Assembly: GCF_964026435.1 (NCBI RefSeq) | Contig: NZ_OZ032147.1 | Location: 1,860,001-1,924,000, forward strand | Origin: Rickettsia endosymbiont of Gonocerus acuteangulatus | GTDB taxonomy: Bacteria; Pseudomonadota; Alphaproteobacteria; Rickettsiales; Rickettsiaceae | DNA: 64,000 bases | Direction: 5' to 3' | Part shown: positions 1 through 9,028 of the stretch, in pieces | Layout: each line of letters starts with the position of its first letter | Numbering within the stretch: the first letter of the stretch is position 1 | Translations under genes and position numbers: made by a program | The notes under the pieces: model-generated | Told to the model about the DNA's origin: nothing | Seen by the model: only the letters and a program-made list of their open reading frames with translations | Databases searched by the model: none

Positions 1-81
1 TGTGTTGCTCAGGAACAATATAAAAAAAGGATGCATCAGCAAGAGTTATTAAAAATAGAGAAGTTACCTATTTTGTTAAAT

Positions 82-606
82 CTCTTTTGGGTATATTCCC
101 CGCCGCTTGCGGCGTAATATGGCGGAATGAGCAAATATATACATAAAAGTCATAATGTTACGGTACTGCTGTATCACATGGTATTTCCAGCAAAATATCG
201 CCGAGCAGTGTTTGACGTATCAGTTGATCAAGTATTATGAGAAATATGTTTAGAGATAGAAAAGAGATATCAAATAAAATTTTTAGAAATAGGGGTTGAT
301 GAAGATCATGTCCATTTTTTGGTACAATCTGTACCAACCTATAGCGTAACAAAAATAGTAACAACAATTAAAAGTGTTACAGCTCGTCAAATATTTAGAC
401 AGTGTCCACAGGTAAAGAAACAATTATGGGGTGGAGAATTTTGGACTGATGGATATTTTACGAGTACGGTAGGTAAGCATGGAAATGAGAATATGATAGG
501 AAAATACGTAAAAAACCAAGGCAAGGAATATCAGAAACTGCATGAGGATCATCAGCTAGCTTTCTTCTAAAATACCCCGCTGCTTGCGGCGGGGATTACT
601 TTTATT
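82..606 (+). mobile_element. IS200/IS605-type insertion sequence (copy E1)
   Basis: A 525-bp element with no terminal inverted repeats and no target duplication. It has a GC-rich subterminal hairpin at each end (CCCCGCCGCTTGCGGCG near the left, CCCCGCTGCTTGCGGCGGGG near the right), as expected of single-strand-transposing IS200 elements. It lies 3' of TAAAT in IS30-A1; other copies follow TTAAT or TAAAT. Only tnpA is present, without tnpB. Boundaries were deduced by comparison with the uninterrupted IS30 sequence near 19250. Confidence 0.85.
127..570 (+). pseudogene. tnpA: IS200 TnpA (Y1 transposase) with an internal stop
   Basis: This is a 147-codon single-tyrosine HUH transposase gene, starting MSKYIHKSH and containing the VDEDHVHFL segment with the HUH histidines. 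Codon 38 is TGA (238-240), where the other copies have CGA (Arg). The protein would stop after 37 residues. A restart at the ATG at 319 would leave only the C-terminal half without the N-terminal strand. Otherwise the copy is nearly identical to the intact ones, so the nonsense change is recent. Confidence 0.85.
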
Positions 607-712
607 TATATCAAAAATGCTATGATTCACAAGAAATGGTCACCGGATGCTATAGCCGGAAAGTTAAAACTGGACAAAAATACAGCTTGTTGTATCAGTA
701 CAGATAAGTATA

Positions 713-837
713 CAAAACTTACGCTATGTTTGATATAATGCCCATGAATTAAGGGATATTATGAAGTGCTTCACTATAAAACATTGCTGTGTAATAAGAG
801 TTTTTAGCATATTTGCTATAACATAGCGTAAGTTTTG
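713..837. repeat. 125-bp MITE with family-B ends (copy 1)
   Basis: A 125-bp non-coding element with perfect 16-bp terminal inverted repeats CAAAACTTACGCTATG / CATAGCGTAAGTTTTG. These are the same as the ends of the IS4/IS701-like element (for example 2099-3208). It is the exact reverse complement of the copies at 44331-44455 and 53415-53539. It sits in the IS30-A1 gene at a deletion, and no target duplication is visible here. See the finding on MITE mobilisation. Confidence 0.85.
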
Positions 838-1343
838 GCTATTTACCGTCTAAAAGATATAAAAGGCAAGAAAGGGGGACAAGGCATCAAAGGATCATTA
901 TACCACAAAGGATCTCAATACATCAGCGTGATGCAATAGCAATGCAAAAGCTAGAAGTAGGGCATTTTGAGGCAGATCTTACATTTCATAAAGGTAATCA
1001 AAGTATGAATATCGGTGTGCTGGTGGATAAAAAGAGTCAAAAGATTATTTTAGTGCTGAATAACTCCAAGAGAGCTAAAACAGTTACCACTGGGTTTTTA
1101 AAAAAGATCAAAACGCTGCCAAGTAGTGTTAGAAAGACTATTACTATGGATAATGGCAAAGAGTTTGTAGGGCATCTTGCTTATAGACTATCTGGGTTTC
1201 AAACTTTCTTTTGTGATCCATACCGCCCTAGACAAAAAGCACTAGTGGAGAAAATGAATTCTATGATTCATAGAATTTTACCTAAAAATACAGATATTAC
1301 AACCGTTACACAAAGAGGTCTTGACAATATTGCTGAGATTTTA

Positions 1344-2098
1344 TGAAAATTCAAGGACTAAGTAGAACAAAACCTATAAATTTTCTGCCCAAATTTCATT
1401 GGGGGTTTTATAACCAAAAAGCTTTCTTGGCATGTTATTTAAAATCTCAGCAACATTGTCAAGACCTCTTTGTGTAACGGTAGTAATATCTGTATTTTTA
1501 GGTAAAATTCTATGAATCATAGAATTCATTTTCTCCACTAGTGCTTTTTGTCTAGGGCGGTATGGATCACAAAAGAAAGTTTGAAACCCAGATAGTCTAT
1601 AAGCAAGATGCCCTACAAACTCTTTGCCATTATCCATAGTAATAGTCTTTCTAACACTACTTGGCAGCGTTTTGATCTTTTTTAAAAACCCAGTGGTAAC
1701 TGTTTTAGCTCTCTTGGAGTTATTCAGCACTAAAATAATCTTTTGACTCTTTTTATCCACCAGTGCACCAATATTCATACTTTGATTACCTTTATGAAAT
1801 GTAAGATCTGCCTCAAAATTCCCTACTTCTACCTTTTTCGTAGCTATTGCATCACGCTGATGTATTGAGATCCTTTGTGGTATAATGATCCTTTGACGCC
1901 TGTTCCCTCTTTCTTGCTTTTATATCTTTTAGAAGGTAAATAGCTATATAACTTTAATTTAGCTGCTACTGCAGAAGTGTAAACAAATCTATATATACTT
2001 TCTGTACTGATACACAAAGCTGTATTTTTGTCTAGTTTTAACTTTCCGGCTATAGCATCCGGCGACCATTTCTTGCGAATCATAGCATTTTTAATATA
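1344..2098 (-). pseudogene. IS30-family element (copy A2), 5' truncated and frameshifted
   Basis: An IS30 copy on the minus strand. It begins with the IS30 3' terminus (TGAAAATTCAAGGACTAAG) at 1344 and is cut at 2098 by element B1. The C-terminal 134 residues are open (1374-1778), with the last DDE region RPRQKALVEKMNSM intact. Upstream a one-base deletion near 1918 (GCAAG for GGCAAG) shifts the frame. It is mosaic: the ATKKVEVG and IGALVDKK stretch is of one IS30 subtype, and the following RAKTVTTGFLKK stretch is of the other, suggesting gene conversion between copies. Confidence 0.8.
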
Positions 2099-3208
2099 CA
2101 AAACTTACGCTATGAGTAAAAAAGTGATAAATTATTGTAAAAATAATTAAACATGTCAAAGAGGATAAAGTTGCAAGCAATACCAATTAATAGGACAGAT
2201 TATTGTCAATTTTTAATAGTTAGCCAAAAGAATTATAGTTTAACCTACTACGCTGAACATGCAAAGAAATGTAGTCATGATGTTATTAATAGATTTTTAA
2301 GGAATGAAAAATATACACCTTCTTTGTTATGGGAACACATCAAGAATGATGTTATTTTTTCATCTAATGGATATACAATATTTGATGATACGGTTTTAAA
2401 TAAAAGGAATACGAAGCAAATAGAAATTGCAAGATCGCAGTACAGTGGAGCTACAGGTAGAGTTACTAAAGGTATAGGAGTAGTGAGTCTGGTATATTAT
2501 AACCCTGATATTAATAAGTTTTGGGTAATAGATTATCGAATTTTTGCACCTGATCATGATGGAGCAACAAAACTAGAACATCTATTAAACATGTTAAATA
2601 ATGCTGTTTATAGCAAGAAGATTCCTTTTCAAACAGTACTTTTTGACACATGGTATTCTACACACAAAATTATGCAACATGTTGACTCTCTGGGGAAATA
2701 TTATTATGCCCCTATTAAAGCCAATAGAAACGTTAGTAAAACACACGATTCTAAACCTTATAAAGCTGTAAAAGAGTTGACATTTTTAGATGAAGAGATC
2801 AGGCATGGAGTAGAGATTCATATAAAAGGCTTTGCTAAAAATAAGCATGTTAATTTGTTTAAATTTACTGTTTCTACCAACAGAGTTGAGTATGTTGTTA
2901 CCAATAACAAAACTCAAAAATCTTCTAAAGCTGCACAAGATGAGTATGGCTTTCGATGGGTAATTGAGAGCATGCACAGAGAAATTAAGCAACTTACTGG
3001 GATAGAACGTTGTCAATGCAGGAAACAGCGTATTCAACGTAATCATATTAGTTGTGCATTTTTAGTTTGGGCATTTCTCAAAAGGACTGCAAATACAATC
3101 GGTAAAACGGTTTACCAAATAAAGTTAGGGCTTTTAGATGACTATATGCAACAACAGCTGCGTTCTCCATCTTTACGATATTTAGAACCAAACATAGCGT
3201 AAGTTTTG
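2099..3208 (+). mobile_element. IS4/IS701-like insertion sequence (copy B1), complete
   Basis: A 1110-bp element bounded by 16-bp inverted repeats CAAAACTTACGCTATG and CATAGCGTAAGTTTTG. It encodes one DDE transposase. The flanks do not share a 4-bp duplication: the left flank is IS30-A2 and the right flank is an IS6 remnant. This copy therefore marks a rearrangement junction rather than a simple insertion. Confidence 0.85.
2153..3202 (+). CDS. IS4/IS701-like DDE transposase (B1)
   Basis: A 349-residue transposase of RNase-H fold. Visible catalytic segments are GYTIFDDTVL (first Asp, about residue 78), VLFDTWYSTH (second Asp, about residue 165) and WVIESMHREIKQ (Glu, about residue 269). The last is the Y/W-x2-E-x3-R/H-x6-K type of signature of the IS4 superfamily. 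The start follows the left inverted repeat by 38 bases. It differs by a few substitutions (FLDEE for FSDEE, DEYGF for DECGF) from the copies at 35989 and 45685. It is full length and probably active, and could mobilise the defective B copies and the MITE in trans. The exact IS family cannot be fixed without database comparison. Confidence 0.88.
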   Translation: MSKRIKLQAIPINRTDYCQFLIVSQKNYSLTYYAEHAKKCSHDVINRFLRNEKYTPSLLWEHIKNDVIFSSNGYTIFDDTVLNKRNTKQIEIARSQYSGATGRVTKGIGVVSLVYYNPDINKFWVIDYRIFAPDHDGATKLEHLLNMLNNAVYSKKIPFQTVLFDTWYSTHKIMQHVDSLGKYYYAPIKANRNVSKTHDSKPYKAVKELTFLDEEIRHGVEIHIKGFAKNKHVNLFKFTVSTNRVEYVVTNNKTQKSSKAAQDEYGFRWVIESMHREIKQLTGIERCQCRKQRIQRNHISCAFLVWAFLKRTANTIGKTVYQIKLGLLDDYMQQQLRSPSLRYLEPNIA

Positions 3209-3440
3209 AATTGTTTCCGGATGTGAATATTCTGGGATTGATTTCAAGGCTTTACCTAGGAAACACTTAGCAGCGTTAGCATTACGAGTAGATGATAGGT
3301 AAAAATCAATTGTATCCCCATATTTGTCTACAGCTCTATACAAATATGCCCATTTACCTTTTACTTTAATGTATTGTCATTGTCAATTAAAAAGGGACCA
3401 GTAAATTGCACGAAAAAGGAACCACTATATTTAAAAATTT

Positions 3441-4184
3441 TTATGCCATATTACCTCCAGATTTATAGTTATTAATACGATAACTTTTACCTTTTATGTT
3501 TAGTATATGAGCATGATGTACCACTCGATCAATAATTGCATGAGTTAATACTTCATCAGCAAATATTTCATTCCATTTTTCAAAATCCTTGTTTGTGGTA
3601 ATAATGGTAGATTTATTTTCATATCGTTTAGCAATAATATTAAAAAAGTCTTCTACTGAATGTTTTGGCAATTGCTTAAACCCGAGCTCATCAAGAATTA
3701 ATAAATCAAACGATAGGAGTAATTTAACCTTTTTGTGATAACTATTATCTGCTCTTGCAATATGTAAATTATAAAGCATATCCGATACCGTAGTAAAATA
3801 TACAGAGTATTCTCGTGTTAAAGCTTTTAATGCTAGCCCAATGGCAAGATGAGTTTTCCCAGTTCCTGAATCACCTATGAATATTACATTTCCCTTAGTA
3901 TTAATATAATCACAAGTTGATAAATCACTTATTACTTTGGCATCAACACTTGGTTGGAAATTAAAATCAAAGTCTTCTAAATTTTTAGTTACCGGCAATT
4001 TAGCAGCACTTTTACGGCGACGGTAATTATTATCCTTACGGTTAGATTTTTCATCTTCACATAATAGTGATAGAAATTCTTTAAATCCTAGTTTATTATT
4101 TTGAGCATAAATAATCCTTTCATTTAAACTATTGACTATACCTGATAATCTAAAGCTTCGTAGGTCATTAAATAAGTTCTGCAT
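3441..4184 (-). CDS. istB: IS21 helper ATPase IstB (F1)
   Basis: An AAA+ ATPase of the DnaC/IstB type that assists IstA transposition and target selection. It has a Walker A GDSGTGKTHLA around residue 105 and a Walker B LLILDELG about 60 residues later. The ATG at 4184 is chosen because GGAGG lies seven bases upstream; an in-frame ATG twelve bases earlier overlaps that ribosome-binding site. It overlaps the end of istA by 17 bases, suggesting translational coupling. It encodes 247 residues from this start. Confidence 0.88.
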   Translation of the reverse strand: MQNLFNDLRSFRLSGIVNSLNERIIYAQNNKLGFKEFLSLLCEDEKSNRKDNNYRRRKSAAKLPVTKNLEDFDFNFQPSVDAKVISDLSTCDYINTKGNVIFIGDSGTGKTHLAIGLALKALTREYSVYFTTVSDMLYNLHIARADNSYHKKVKLLLSFDLLILDELGFKQLPKHSVEDFFNIIAKRYENKSTIITTNKDFEKWNEIFADEVLTHAIIDRVVHHAHILNIKGKSYRINNYKSGGNMA

Positions 4185-5589
4185 TATTACCTCCAAACTC
4201 TGGTAATGGTAAGTTTACTGCATTACTATTTAAAATATTCTTAATTTTAGAGTAAGAACTTATACCATAATGTAGTGCTCTATGACAGGCTTTATCTATT
4301 AAGTCATCATTGTAAACCTTACGTAAAGAAATGATACCTCGTGCACAACGTTGCCAATCATTCACTCTTGTTTGTTGTAATGATTCTAATAATAAACTGC
4401 AATTATTCCCTATCTGCTGCATTTGTTGTTGATAATGTTCACTATATTCTATAAAACCTGGGCATAGACGTTTGTATTTAGCATAATGAGACGGATTAGT
4501 GGTAAATATCCCCTTGCCCTCTGTTCTAACGTGTCTTGCTATTAAATCATTTTGTATAGAAAATATTTGAACAAGTTTTGGGGACAATTGTACCATTACC
4601 TCACTGTATATATATTTTGCTGGTACAGAGTAATAATTATTATCTATGGTAATATGACAATCTTTTGCTACTTTTCGATTATGCCAAGATGACAAATCAA
4701 AAGTTTCTAATGGTAAAGGAATCAAACTACTTCTTTCCTCTTGCTCAAACAGTTCTCTAGGTATTCTCTTAGTAGTACCATGTATTCGGCTATTGGCCTT
4801 ATTTAACCAATTTGCAAGACCATTTGTTAATTCTTCATATCTATCAAATTTACGACCAGCAAAAAAATTATTTTTAACGTATTTTATTCCCGACTCAACT
4901 TTGCCTTTTTCTTGCGGTTGATACACTCGACAAGGAGAAAGTAAAATTCCATAATGATCGGCTAAGCACTTATATTCCTTCTGATATACTGGCTCATAAA
5001 AATTGGCATCTACTACTCCAGCTTTAAGATTATCAAGTTTTATTACTTTTGGACTACCAGCAAAATAATTAAATGCATTGATATGACATTGAATCCATGT
5101 TTGACAACTTTGATCAAACACTACTTCATAATAATCAAGGCGACTATAGCTTAAACGCATATTAAATACATATGCTTTAACTCTACGCCCTTTAGAATTA
5201 TACTGTAAGCCTATGTCACCAAAATCTACTTGTGCTTCCTCTCCTGCTAAAGTATGAAAACGAATGCAACTGTTATCCTTAATTTTATATTTTTTGATAT
5301 AACGGGTCAAAGAAGTATAACTGCTTGTATAACCTTGATTTTTTAACTCCTCAAAAATTCTTATGTAACTCAGATTTTTTTCTAATAACTCAATTATTTT
5401 TTCGTGCCAAAAATCCAAAACTGAAGATCGTTCATAGATTGCTGGGGATTCTGTACCAGCCTCTACATAGCGGTTTATTATTTTTCGTACTGTTTTGCGG
5501 TCTGTTCTTGTTAGTTTGGCAATATTCCTTTGACTATTGCCTTGTTTATAAAGGGTGATAATTGTTGTATACATATTTATTCTTATCAT
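4168..5589 (-). CDS. istA: IS21 transposase IstA (F1)
   Basis: A 473-residue IS21 transposase. Residues 1-55 form a helix-turn-helix of the resolvase type (QGNSQRNIAKLTRTDRKTVR). The catalytic core contains EEAQVDFGD (first Asp), VIKLDNLKAG (second Asp) and QEKGKVESGIKY (Glu). The C-terminal part contains the NNYYSVPAKY segment typical of Mu/IstA beta-barrel domains. It is full length and followed directly by istB. Confidence 0.9.
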   Translation of the reverse strand: MIRINMYTTIITLYKQGNSQRNIAKLTRTDRKTVRKIINRYVEAGTESPAIYERSSVLDFWHEKIIELLEKNLSYIRIFEELKNQGYTSSYTSLTRYIKKYKIKDNSCIRFHTLAGEEAQVDFGDIGLQYNSKGRRVKAYVFNMRLSYSRLDYYEVVFDQSCQTWIQCHINAFNYFAGSPKVIKLDNLKAGVVDANFYEPVYQKEYKCLADHYGILLSPCRVYQPQEKGKVESGIKYVKNNFFAGRKFDRYEELTNGLANWLNKANSRIHGTTKRIPRELFEQEERSSLIPLPLETFDLSSWHNRKVAKDCHITIDNNYYSVPAKYIYSEVMVQLSPKLVQIFSIQNDLIARHVRTEGKGIFTTNPSHYAKYKRLCPGFIEYSEHYQQQMQQIGNNCSLLLESLQQTRVNDWQRCARGIISLRKVYNDDLIDKACHRALHYGISSYSKIKNILNSNAVNLPLPEFGGNNAELI

Positions 5590-6334
5590 TGTATCACTAG
5601 ATATTTACTTGCTTAATTATCTAGTGAATATTGCACATTAACCTTATTAGGTCACACCAACTTCTCTGGTCCCTTTTTCGTGCAATTTACTGGTCCCTTT
5701 TATTTTAGCAATGACAATGTATGTCTCATCTACTCTCCAACTAAACCCTGACTTAGGCTTCCAGCACCATTTTAATTTATCTAATATCTTTGGGGCATAA
5801 TACTGTGAAAATACTATAAGTAAGTAGAACAGAACCTATTTAAAATAATAAGATTTTAAATAGGTAATGATGAACAGAAAATATAGACACTTATCTCGAG
5901 AAGAGAGATATGAGATAAAAAGAATGTATGACCTAGGAGTCAGTATTAATAAGATAGCACAACATCTTACGAGGTCTAAAAGCGCTATTAGTATGGAGCT
6001 AAAAAGAAATAAGGTAAAAGATAAGTATATGCCTTGTGTTGCTCAGGAAAAATATGAAAACAGGATGTATCAGCAAGAGTTATTAAAAATAGAAAAGAAC
6101 CCTATGTTGTTAGATTATATTAAAAATGCTATGATTCGCAAGAAATGGTCGCCGGATGCTATAGCCGGAAAGTTAAAACTAGACAAAAATACAGCTTTGT
6201 GTATCAGTACAGAAAGTATATATAGATTTGTTTACACTTCTGCAGTAGCAGCTAAATTAAAGTTATATAGCTATTTACCTTCTAAAAGATATAAAAGGCA
6301 AGAAAGAGGGAAGAGGCGTCAAAGGATCATTATA

Positions 6335-7283
6335 TAGCATAAATCATTAAGATACTGACAATTTAATAGTATTAAAAACAGCATCATAAAATGTTTCAAA
6401 ATCTCCTACAACTTTCCTAATTTCATTTTTTATCTTAAACCAGTAATGCTCTATAGGATTTAAATCAGGAGAGTAAGTTGGTAAATACAATATGGTACAA
6501 CCAACGGATTCAATGAACTCTTTAACTTTAGAATTTTTATGAAAATTAATGTTATCCATAATAACGGTTTGCCCAGGTTGTAATTCTGTAATTAATACAT
6601 CCCTAATATAAGTTTTAAAGACCTCTGTATTACAATTACCTTCAAATATTACAGGAGCAATAAGATTACCATTACAAAGACCAGCTATCATACTTATTCT
6701 AAATTTATGTTGATACACCTTTTCTCCATAACACCTTTGTCCTATAATGCTCCATCCATACTCTTTGCAAGCATTATCCTCTATTCCAGATTCATCAAGA
6801 TATACTAATTTGTCTTTTGTGATGGTTTGTATCTTTGCTATAAATTCATTTCTTAATTTAATATCTCTTTTCAGATGAAAATGAGTTTTTTTATAGCTAT
6901 AGCCAAGTTTTCTGATTTGTCTTAAAATAGTTACAGATGCAATATTACCCCATTGCTTTGCTAACTCCTTTGATGTTTTATTCATATTAGCTTTAAAAAA
7001 TTCTGAATCTTTTATCTTATGACTATGTCCTTTCTGATAACCAGTTGCTGCTTCTAAAGTACCTTGCTTATCTTTTAATTTTTTCCATTTATATATAGTA
7101 TCACGACTTACATTAAATAATTTACTTACCTTACTTATTCGTATCCCTGCTTCTACAGCTTTTATAACTCTTAGTCTTAGTTCTATTGCATATGCTCGTG
7201 CCATATCTCTTTACATGCTTGTTAATATTTGCTTACTATAACATGATACTCTCGCTCTGTCAGTACCTTAATAACTTATGCTA
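6335..7283 (-). mobile_element. IS630-family insertion sequence (copy C1)
   Basis: A 949-bp element with inverted ends TAGCATAA / TTATGCTA, flanked by a TA duplication inside IS30-A6, the hallmark of the IS630/Tc1 superfamily. It carries one transposase gene in a single frame. Confidence 0.88.
6347..7204 (-). CDS. IS630-family transposase (C1), single-frame version
   Basis: A 285-residue transposase: an N-terminal helix-turn-helix (RISKVSKLFNVSRDTIYKWKK, about residues 22-42) followed by a DDE core with VYLDESGIEDN, VIMDNINFH and PTYSPDLNPIEHYW. Its A-tract reads AAAAAAAC where C2 and C3 read AAACAAAAC, so this copy encodes the whole protein without frameshifting. It also lacks four codons (SFKE) after KDSE. 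It is probably the only copy of family C here able to make a full-length product in one frame. Whether the 4-residue deletion affects activity is unknown. Confidence 0.85.
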   Translation of the reverse strand: MARAYAIELRLRVIKAVEAGIRISKVSKLFNVSRDTIYKWKKLKDKQGTLEAATGYQKGHSHKIKDSEFFKANMNKTSKELAKQWGNIASVTILRQIRKLGYSYKKTHFHLKRDIKLRNEFIAKIQTITKDKLVYLDESGIEDNACKEYGWSIIGQRCYGEKVYQHKFRISMIAGLCNGNLIAPVIFEGNCNTEVFKTYIRDVLITELQPGQTVIMDNINFHKNSKVKEFIESVGCTILYLPTYSPDLNPIEHYWFKIKNEIRKVVGDFETFYDAVFNTIKLSVS

Positions 7284-7875
7284 TACCACAAAGGATCTCA
7301 ATACATCAGCGTGATGCAATAGCTACGAAAAAGGTAGAAGTAGGGCATTTTGAGGCAGATCTTACATTTCATAAAGGTAATCAAAGTATGAATATTGGTG
7401 CACTGGTGGATAAAAAGAGTCAAAAGATTATTTTAGTGCTGAATAACTCCAAGAGAGCTACAACAGTTACCAATGGTTTTTTAAGAAAGATAAAAACTCT
7501 TCCAAATAGTGTGAGAAAGACTATTACTATGGATAATGGCAAAGAGTTTGTGGGGCATGTTGCCTATAGACTATTTGGGTTTCAAACTTTCTTTTGTGAT
7601 CCATACCGCCCTAGACAAAAAGCATTAGTGGAAAAAATGAATTCTATGATTCATAGAATTTTACCTAAAAATACAGATATTACTACCGTTACACAAAGAG
7701 GTCTTGACAATGTTGCTGAGATTTTAAATAACATGCCAAGAAAGATTTTTGGTTATAAAACCCCCAATGAAATTTGGGCAGAAAATTTATAGGTTTTGTT
7801 CTACTTAGTCCTTGCATTTTCATATGATTGTAGAAGGTTGATATTGTAAAAATACTCTATATGAGTAATAAAAAC

Positions 7876-7934
7876 TTATTTTATAGCTCAAAATATGCTA
7901 TAATATGAGTTATAAAATAAACATTTATAGCTCA
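7876..7934 (+). promoter_or_regulatory. fic promoter with three operator-like half-sites
   Basis: A likely promoter (-35 TTATTT at 7876-7881, 17-bp spacer, -10 TATAAT at 7899-7904) lies within a near-perfect inverted repeat: TTTTATAGCTCA (7879-7890) and TGAGTTATAAAA (7906-7917), one mismatch. A third half-site TTTATAGCTCA (7924-7934) runs into the fic start codon. The arrangement would let a dimeric repressor cover both -10 and start. Autoregulation by the Fic protein's own C-terminal winged helix is an inference. Confidence 0.6.
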
Positions 7935-9028
7935 TGATATGGAATTGGCAGCATAAAGATTGGTCTAATTTTAAATATGATCAGAAAAATATTTCTGATT
8001 TGGAAAAACGTTTTATCAATAATAGCGGTGTTCTTTTAGGGGCAGCTAAATATCTCTCGAAATCGGATAAAGATAATTTAGTTGTTATGCTTGCAAGTGA
8101 TGAAGCATTAAATAGTTCTGAAATTGAAGGGGAATATCTAAATAGAGACAGCTTGCAATCCTCTATAAAGCTGTATTTTAATATAGCAAAGGATAATAGA
8201 AAAGCTTCGTCTGCAGAAAATGGTATCTCAGAATTGCTTGCCGATATGTATTATTCATATGACCAGCCTTTAAGCCATGATTGTTTATTTCGTTGGCATG
8301 AAATGCTAATGAATGGTAGAAAAGATTTAGATGCTATAGGAAAATATCGTACTCATCTAGAGCCGATGCAAGTAATTTCAGGCAAATATCATGAGCCAAT
8401 AGTACATTTTGAAGCACCGCCATCTGATATTGTACCAAAAGAAATGGATAGATTTATAGAATGGTATAATAATATTACAGATTCTATTACTCCACTTACT
8501 AAAGCTGCTATTGCTCATCTTTATTTTGAGTCTATACATCCGTTTGAAGATGGTAACGGAAGAATAGGTAGAGTTATAACTATAAAAATGCTATGTCAAA
8601 ATATAAAGCAGCCGATATTAATAGCTCTATCACATGTAATAAATCAGGAAAAAAAGTTATATTATAATGCTCTAGAAAATAACAATAAAAGTTTAGAAAT
8701 TACTGACTGGATATTATACTTTGTTAAAACGATAATTAAAGCTCAAGTTTATACTTTACTTAATATTGAGTTTTTAATAAATAAAACAAAATTTTATGAT
8801 AAATTTAAGAATGCATTAAACACAAGACAAGAAAAAGTAATTAAAAGAATTTTTGAAGAGGGGGTAGAGGGCTTTAAAGGTGGTTTGAGTGCTAAAAATT
8901 ATCTAAACATCACCAAAACCTCTAAAGCCACTGCTACAAGAGATCTACAAGAATTGGTAGAGATGCAGGCATTTATTAAAACCGGCGACCTTAAATCTAC
9001 AAGGTATTATATTAATTTAGAAAATTAG
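7934..9028 (+). CDS. Fic-family protein (class II, self-inhibited, with C-terminal winged helix)
   Basis: A 364-residue Fic protein, a likely adenylyltransferase (AMPylator). The N-terminus (MIWNWQHKDWSNFKYD) resembles the DUF4172 region seen in such proteins. Residues 61-66 (SSEIEG) match the inhibitory motif [ST]xxxE[GN] placed N-terminally, as in class II Fic proteins; Glu65 would block ATP. The Fic signature HPFEDGNGRIGR begins at residue 202 with catalytic His202 intact. The last 60 residues (ITKTSKATATRDLQELV) look like a winged helix for DNA binding. It is intact despite lying between IS blocks and has its own promoter. Targets are unknown; it could be a stress regulator or a toxin-like enzyme rather than a secreted effector, as no signal is visible. 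Confidence 0.9.
   Translation: MIWNWQHKDWSNFKYDQKNISDLEKRFINNSGVLLGAAKYLSKSDKDNLVVMLASDEALNSSEIEGEYLNRDSLQSSIKLYFNIAKDNRKASSAENGISELLADMYYSYDQPLSHDCLFRWHEMLMNGRKDLDAIGKYRTHLEPMQVISGKYHEPIVHFEAPPSDIVPKEMDRFIEWYNNITDSITPLTKAAIAHLYFESIHPFEDGNGRIGRVITIKMLCQNIKQPILIALSHVINQEKKLYYNALENNNKSLEITDWILYFVKTIIKAQVYTLLNIEFLINKTKFYDKFKNALNTRQEKVIKRIFEEGVEGFKGGLSAKNYLNITKTSKATATRDLQELVEMQAFIKTGDLKSTRYYINLEN

Larger units (their letters stand above)
1..1343 (+). pseudogene. IS30-family transposase remnant (copy A1), interrupted by IS200 and a MITE
   Basis: The window opens inside an IS30-family transposase gene. The translated pieces match the complete copy at 19768-20739, including the segment with FEADLTFHK and MDNGKEFVGH that carries the first two DDE acidic residues. 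The gene is broken by an IS200 element at 82-606 and by a 125-bp MITE at 713-837. The MITE sits at a deletion of several dozen bases relative to intact copies. The 3' end is lost where a second IS30 (A2, opposite strand) begins at 1344. It cannot encode a working enzyme. The sequence belongs to the subtype with AMQKLEVGH and IGVLVDKK, as in A4. Confidence 0.85.
3375..5716 (-). mobile_element. IS21-family insertion sequence (copy F1)
   Basis: A 2342-bp element with ends TGTCATTG / CAATGACA, carrying istA and istB. It is flanked by a 6-bp target duplication ATGTAT (3369-3374 and 5717-5722) inside an IS6 transposase gene. The proteins are the same as those of F2 and F3, so expansion looks recent. 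Repeated motifs GGGACCAGTAAATTGCACG lie near both ends, the multiple-terminal-repeat type of IS21. Confidence 0.9.
3209..5815 (-). pseudogene. IS6-family transposase fragment split by IS21
   Basis: Minus-strand pieces at 5717-5815 and 3209-3374 join after removal of the IS21 F1 element. They form a stretch containing FSWRVDETYIKVKGKW, YLYRAVDKYGDTIDF and NANAAKCFLGKAL, characteristic of the core of IS6/IS26-type transposases (first and second Asp). Both ends are missing: the 5' side is cut by IS30-A6 at 5816 and the 3' side by B1 at 3208. Rejoining is exact at the 6-bp IS21 duplication ATGTAT. Confidence 0.75.
5867..7792 (+). pseudogene. IS30 transposase (A6), interrupted by IS630
   Basis: The 5' half (MMNRKYRHLSREERYEIKR onward, helix-turn-helix region) ends at 6334 and the 3' half resumes at 7286. 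If the IS630 and one TA were removed the gene would read through to the stop at 7790-7792. The DDE segments are present (FEADL, MDNGKEF, ALVEKMN). It differs from other copies by LFGFQ in place of LSGFQ. Confidence 0.85.
5816..7822 (+). mobile_element. IS30-family element (copy A6) split by IS630-C1
   Basis: An IS30 element with both termini: it starts TGAAAATACTATAAG at 5816 and ends at 7822. It is split by an IS630 insertion at 6335-7283. Flanks differ (CTG on the left, TAT on the right), so the expected 3-bp duplication is absent and a rearrangement is likely. The right side abuts the fic regulatory region. Confidence 0.85.

Noticed and set aside
158-367. Open frame antisense to the IS200 tnpA gene, recurring at every IS200 copy
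   Set aside because: It repeats only because the element repeats; it is the antisense shadow of tnpA with no start signal.
5325-5558. Hydrophobic 77-codon frame antisense to istA
   Set aside because: It occurs in all IS21 copies as a frame shadow of the istA 5' end; no ribosome-binding site.
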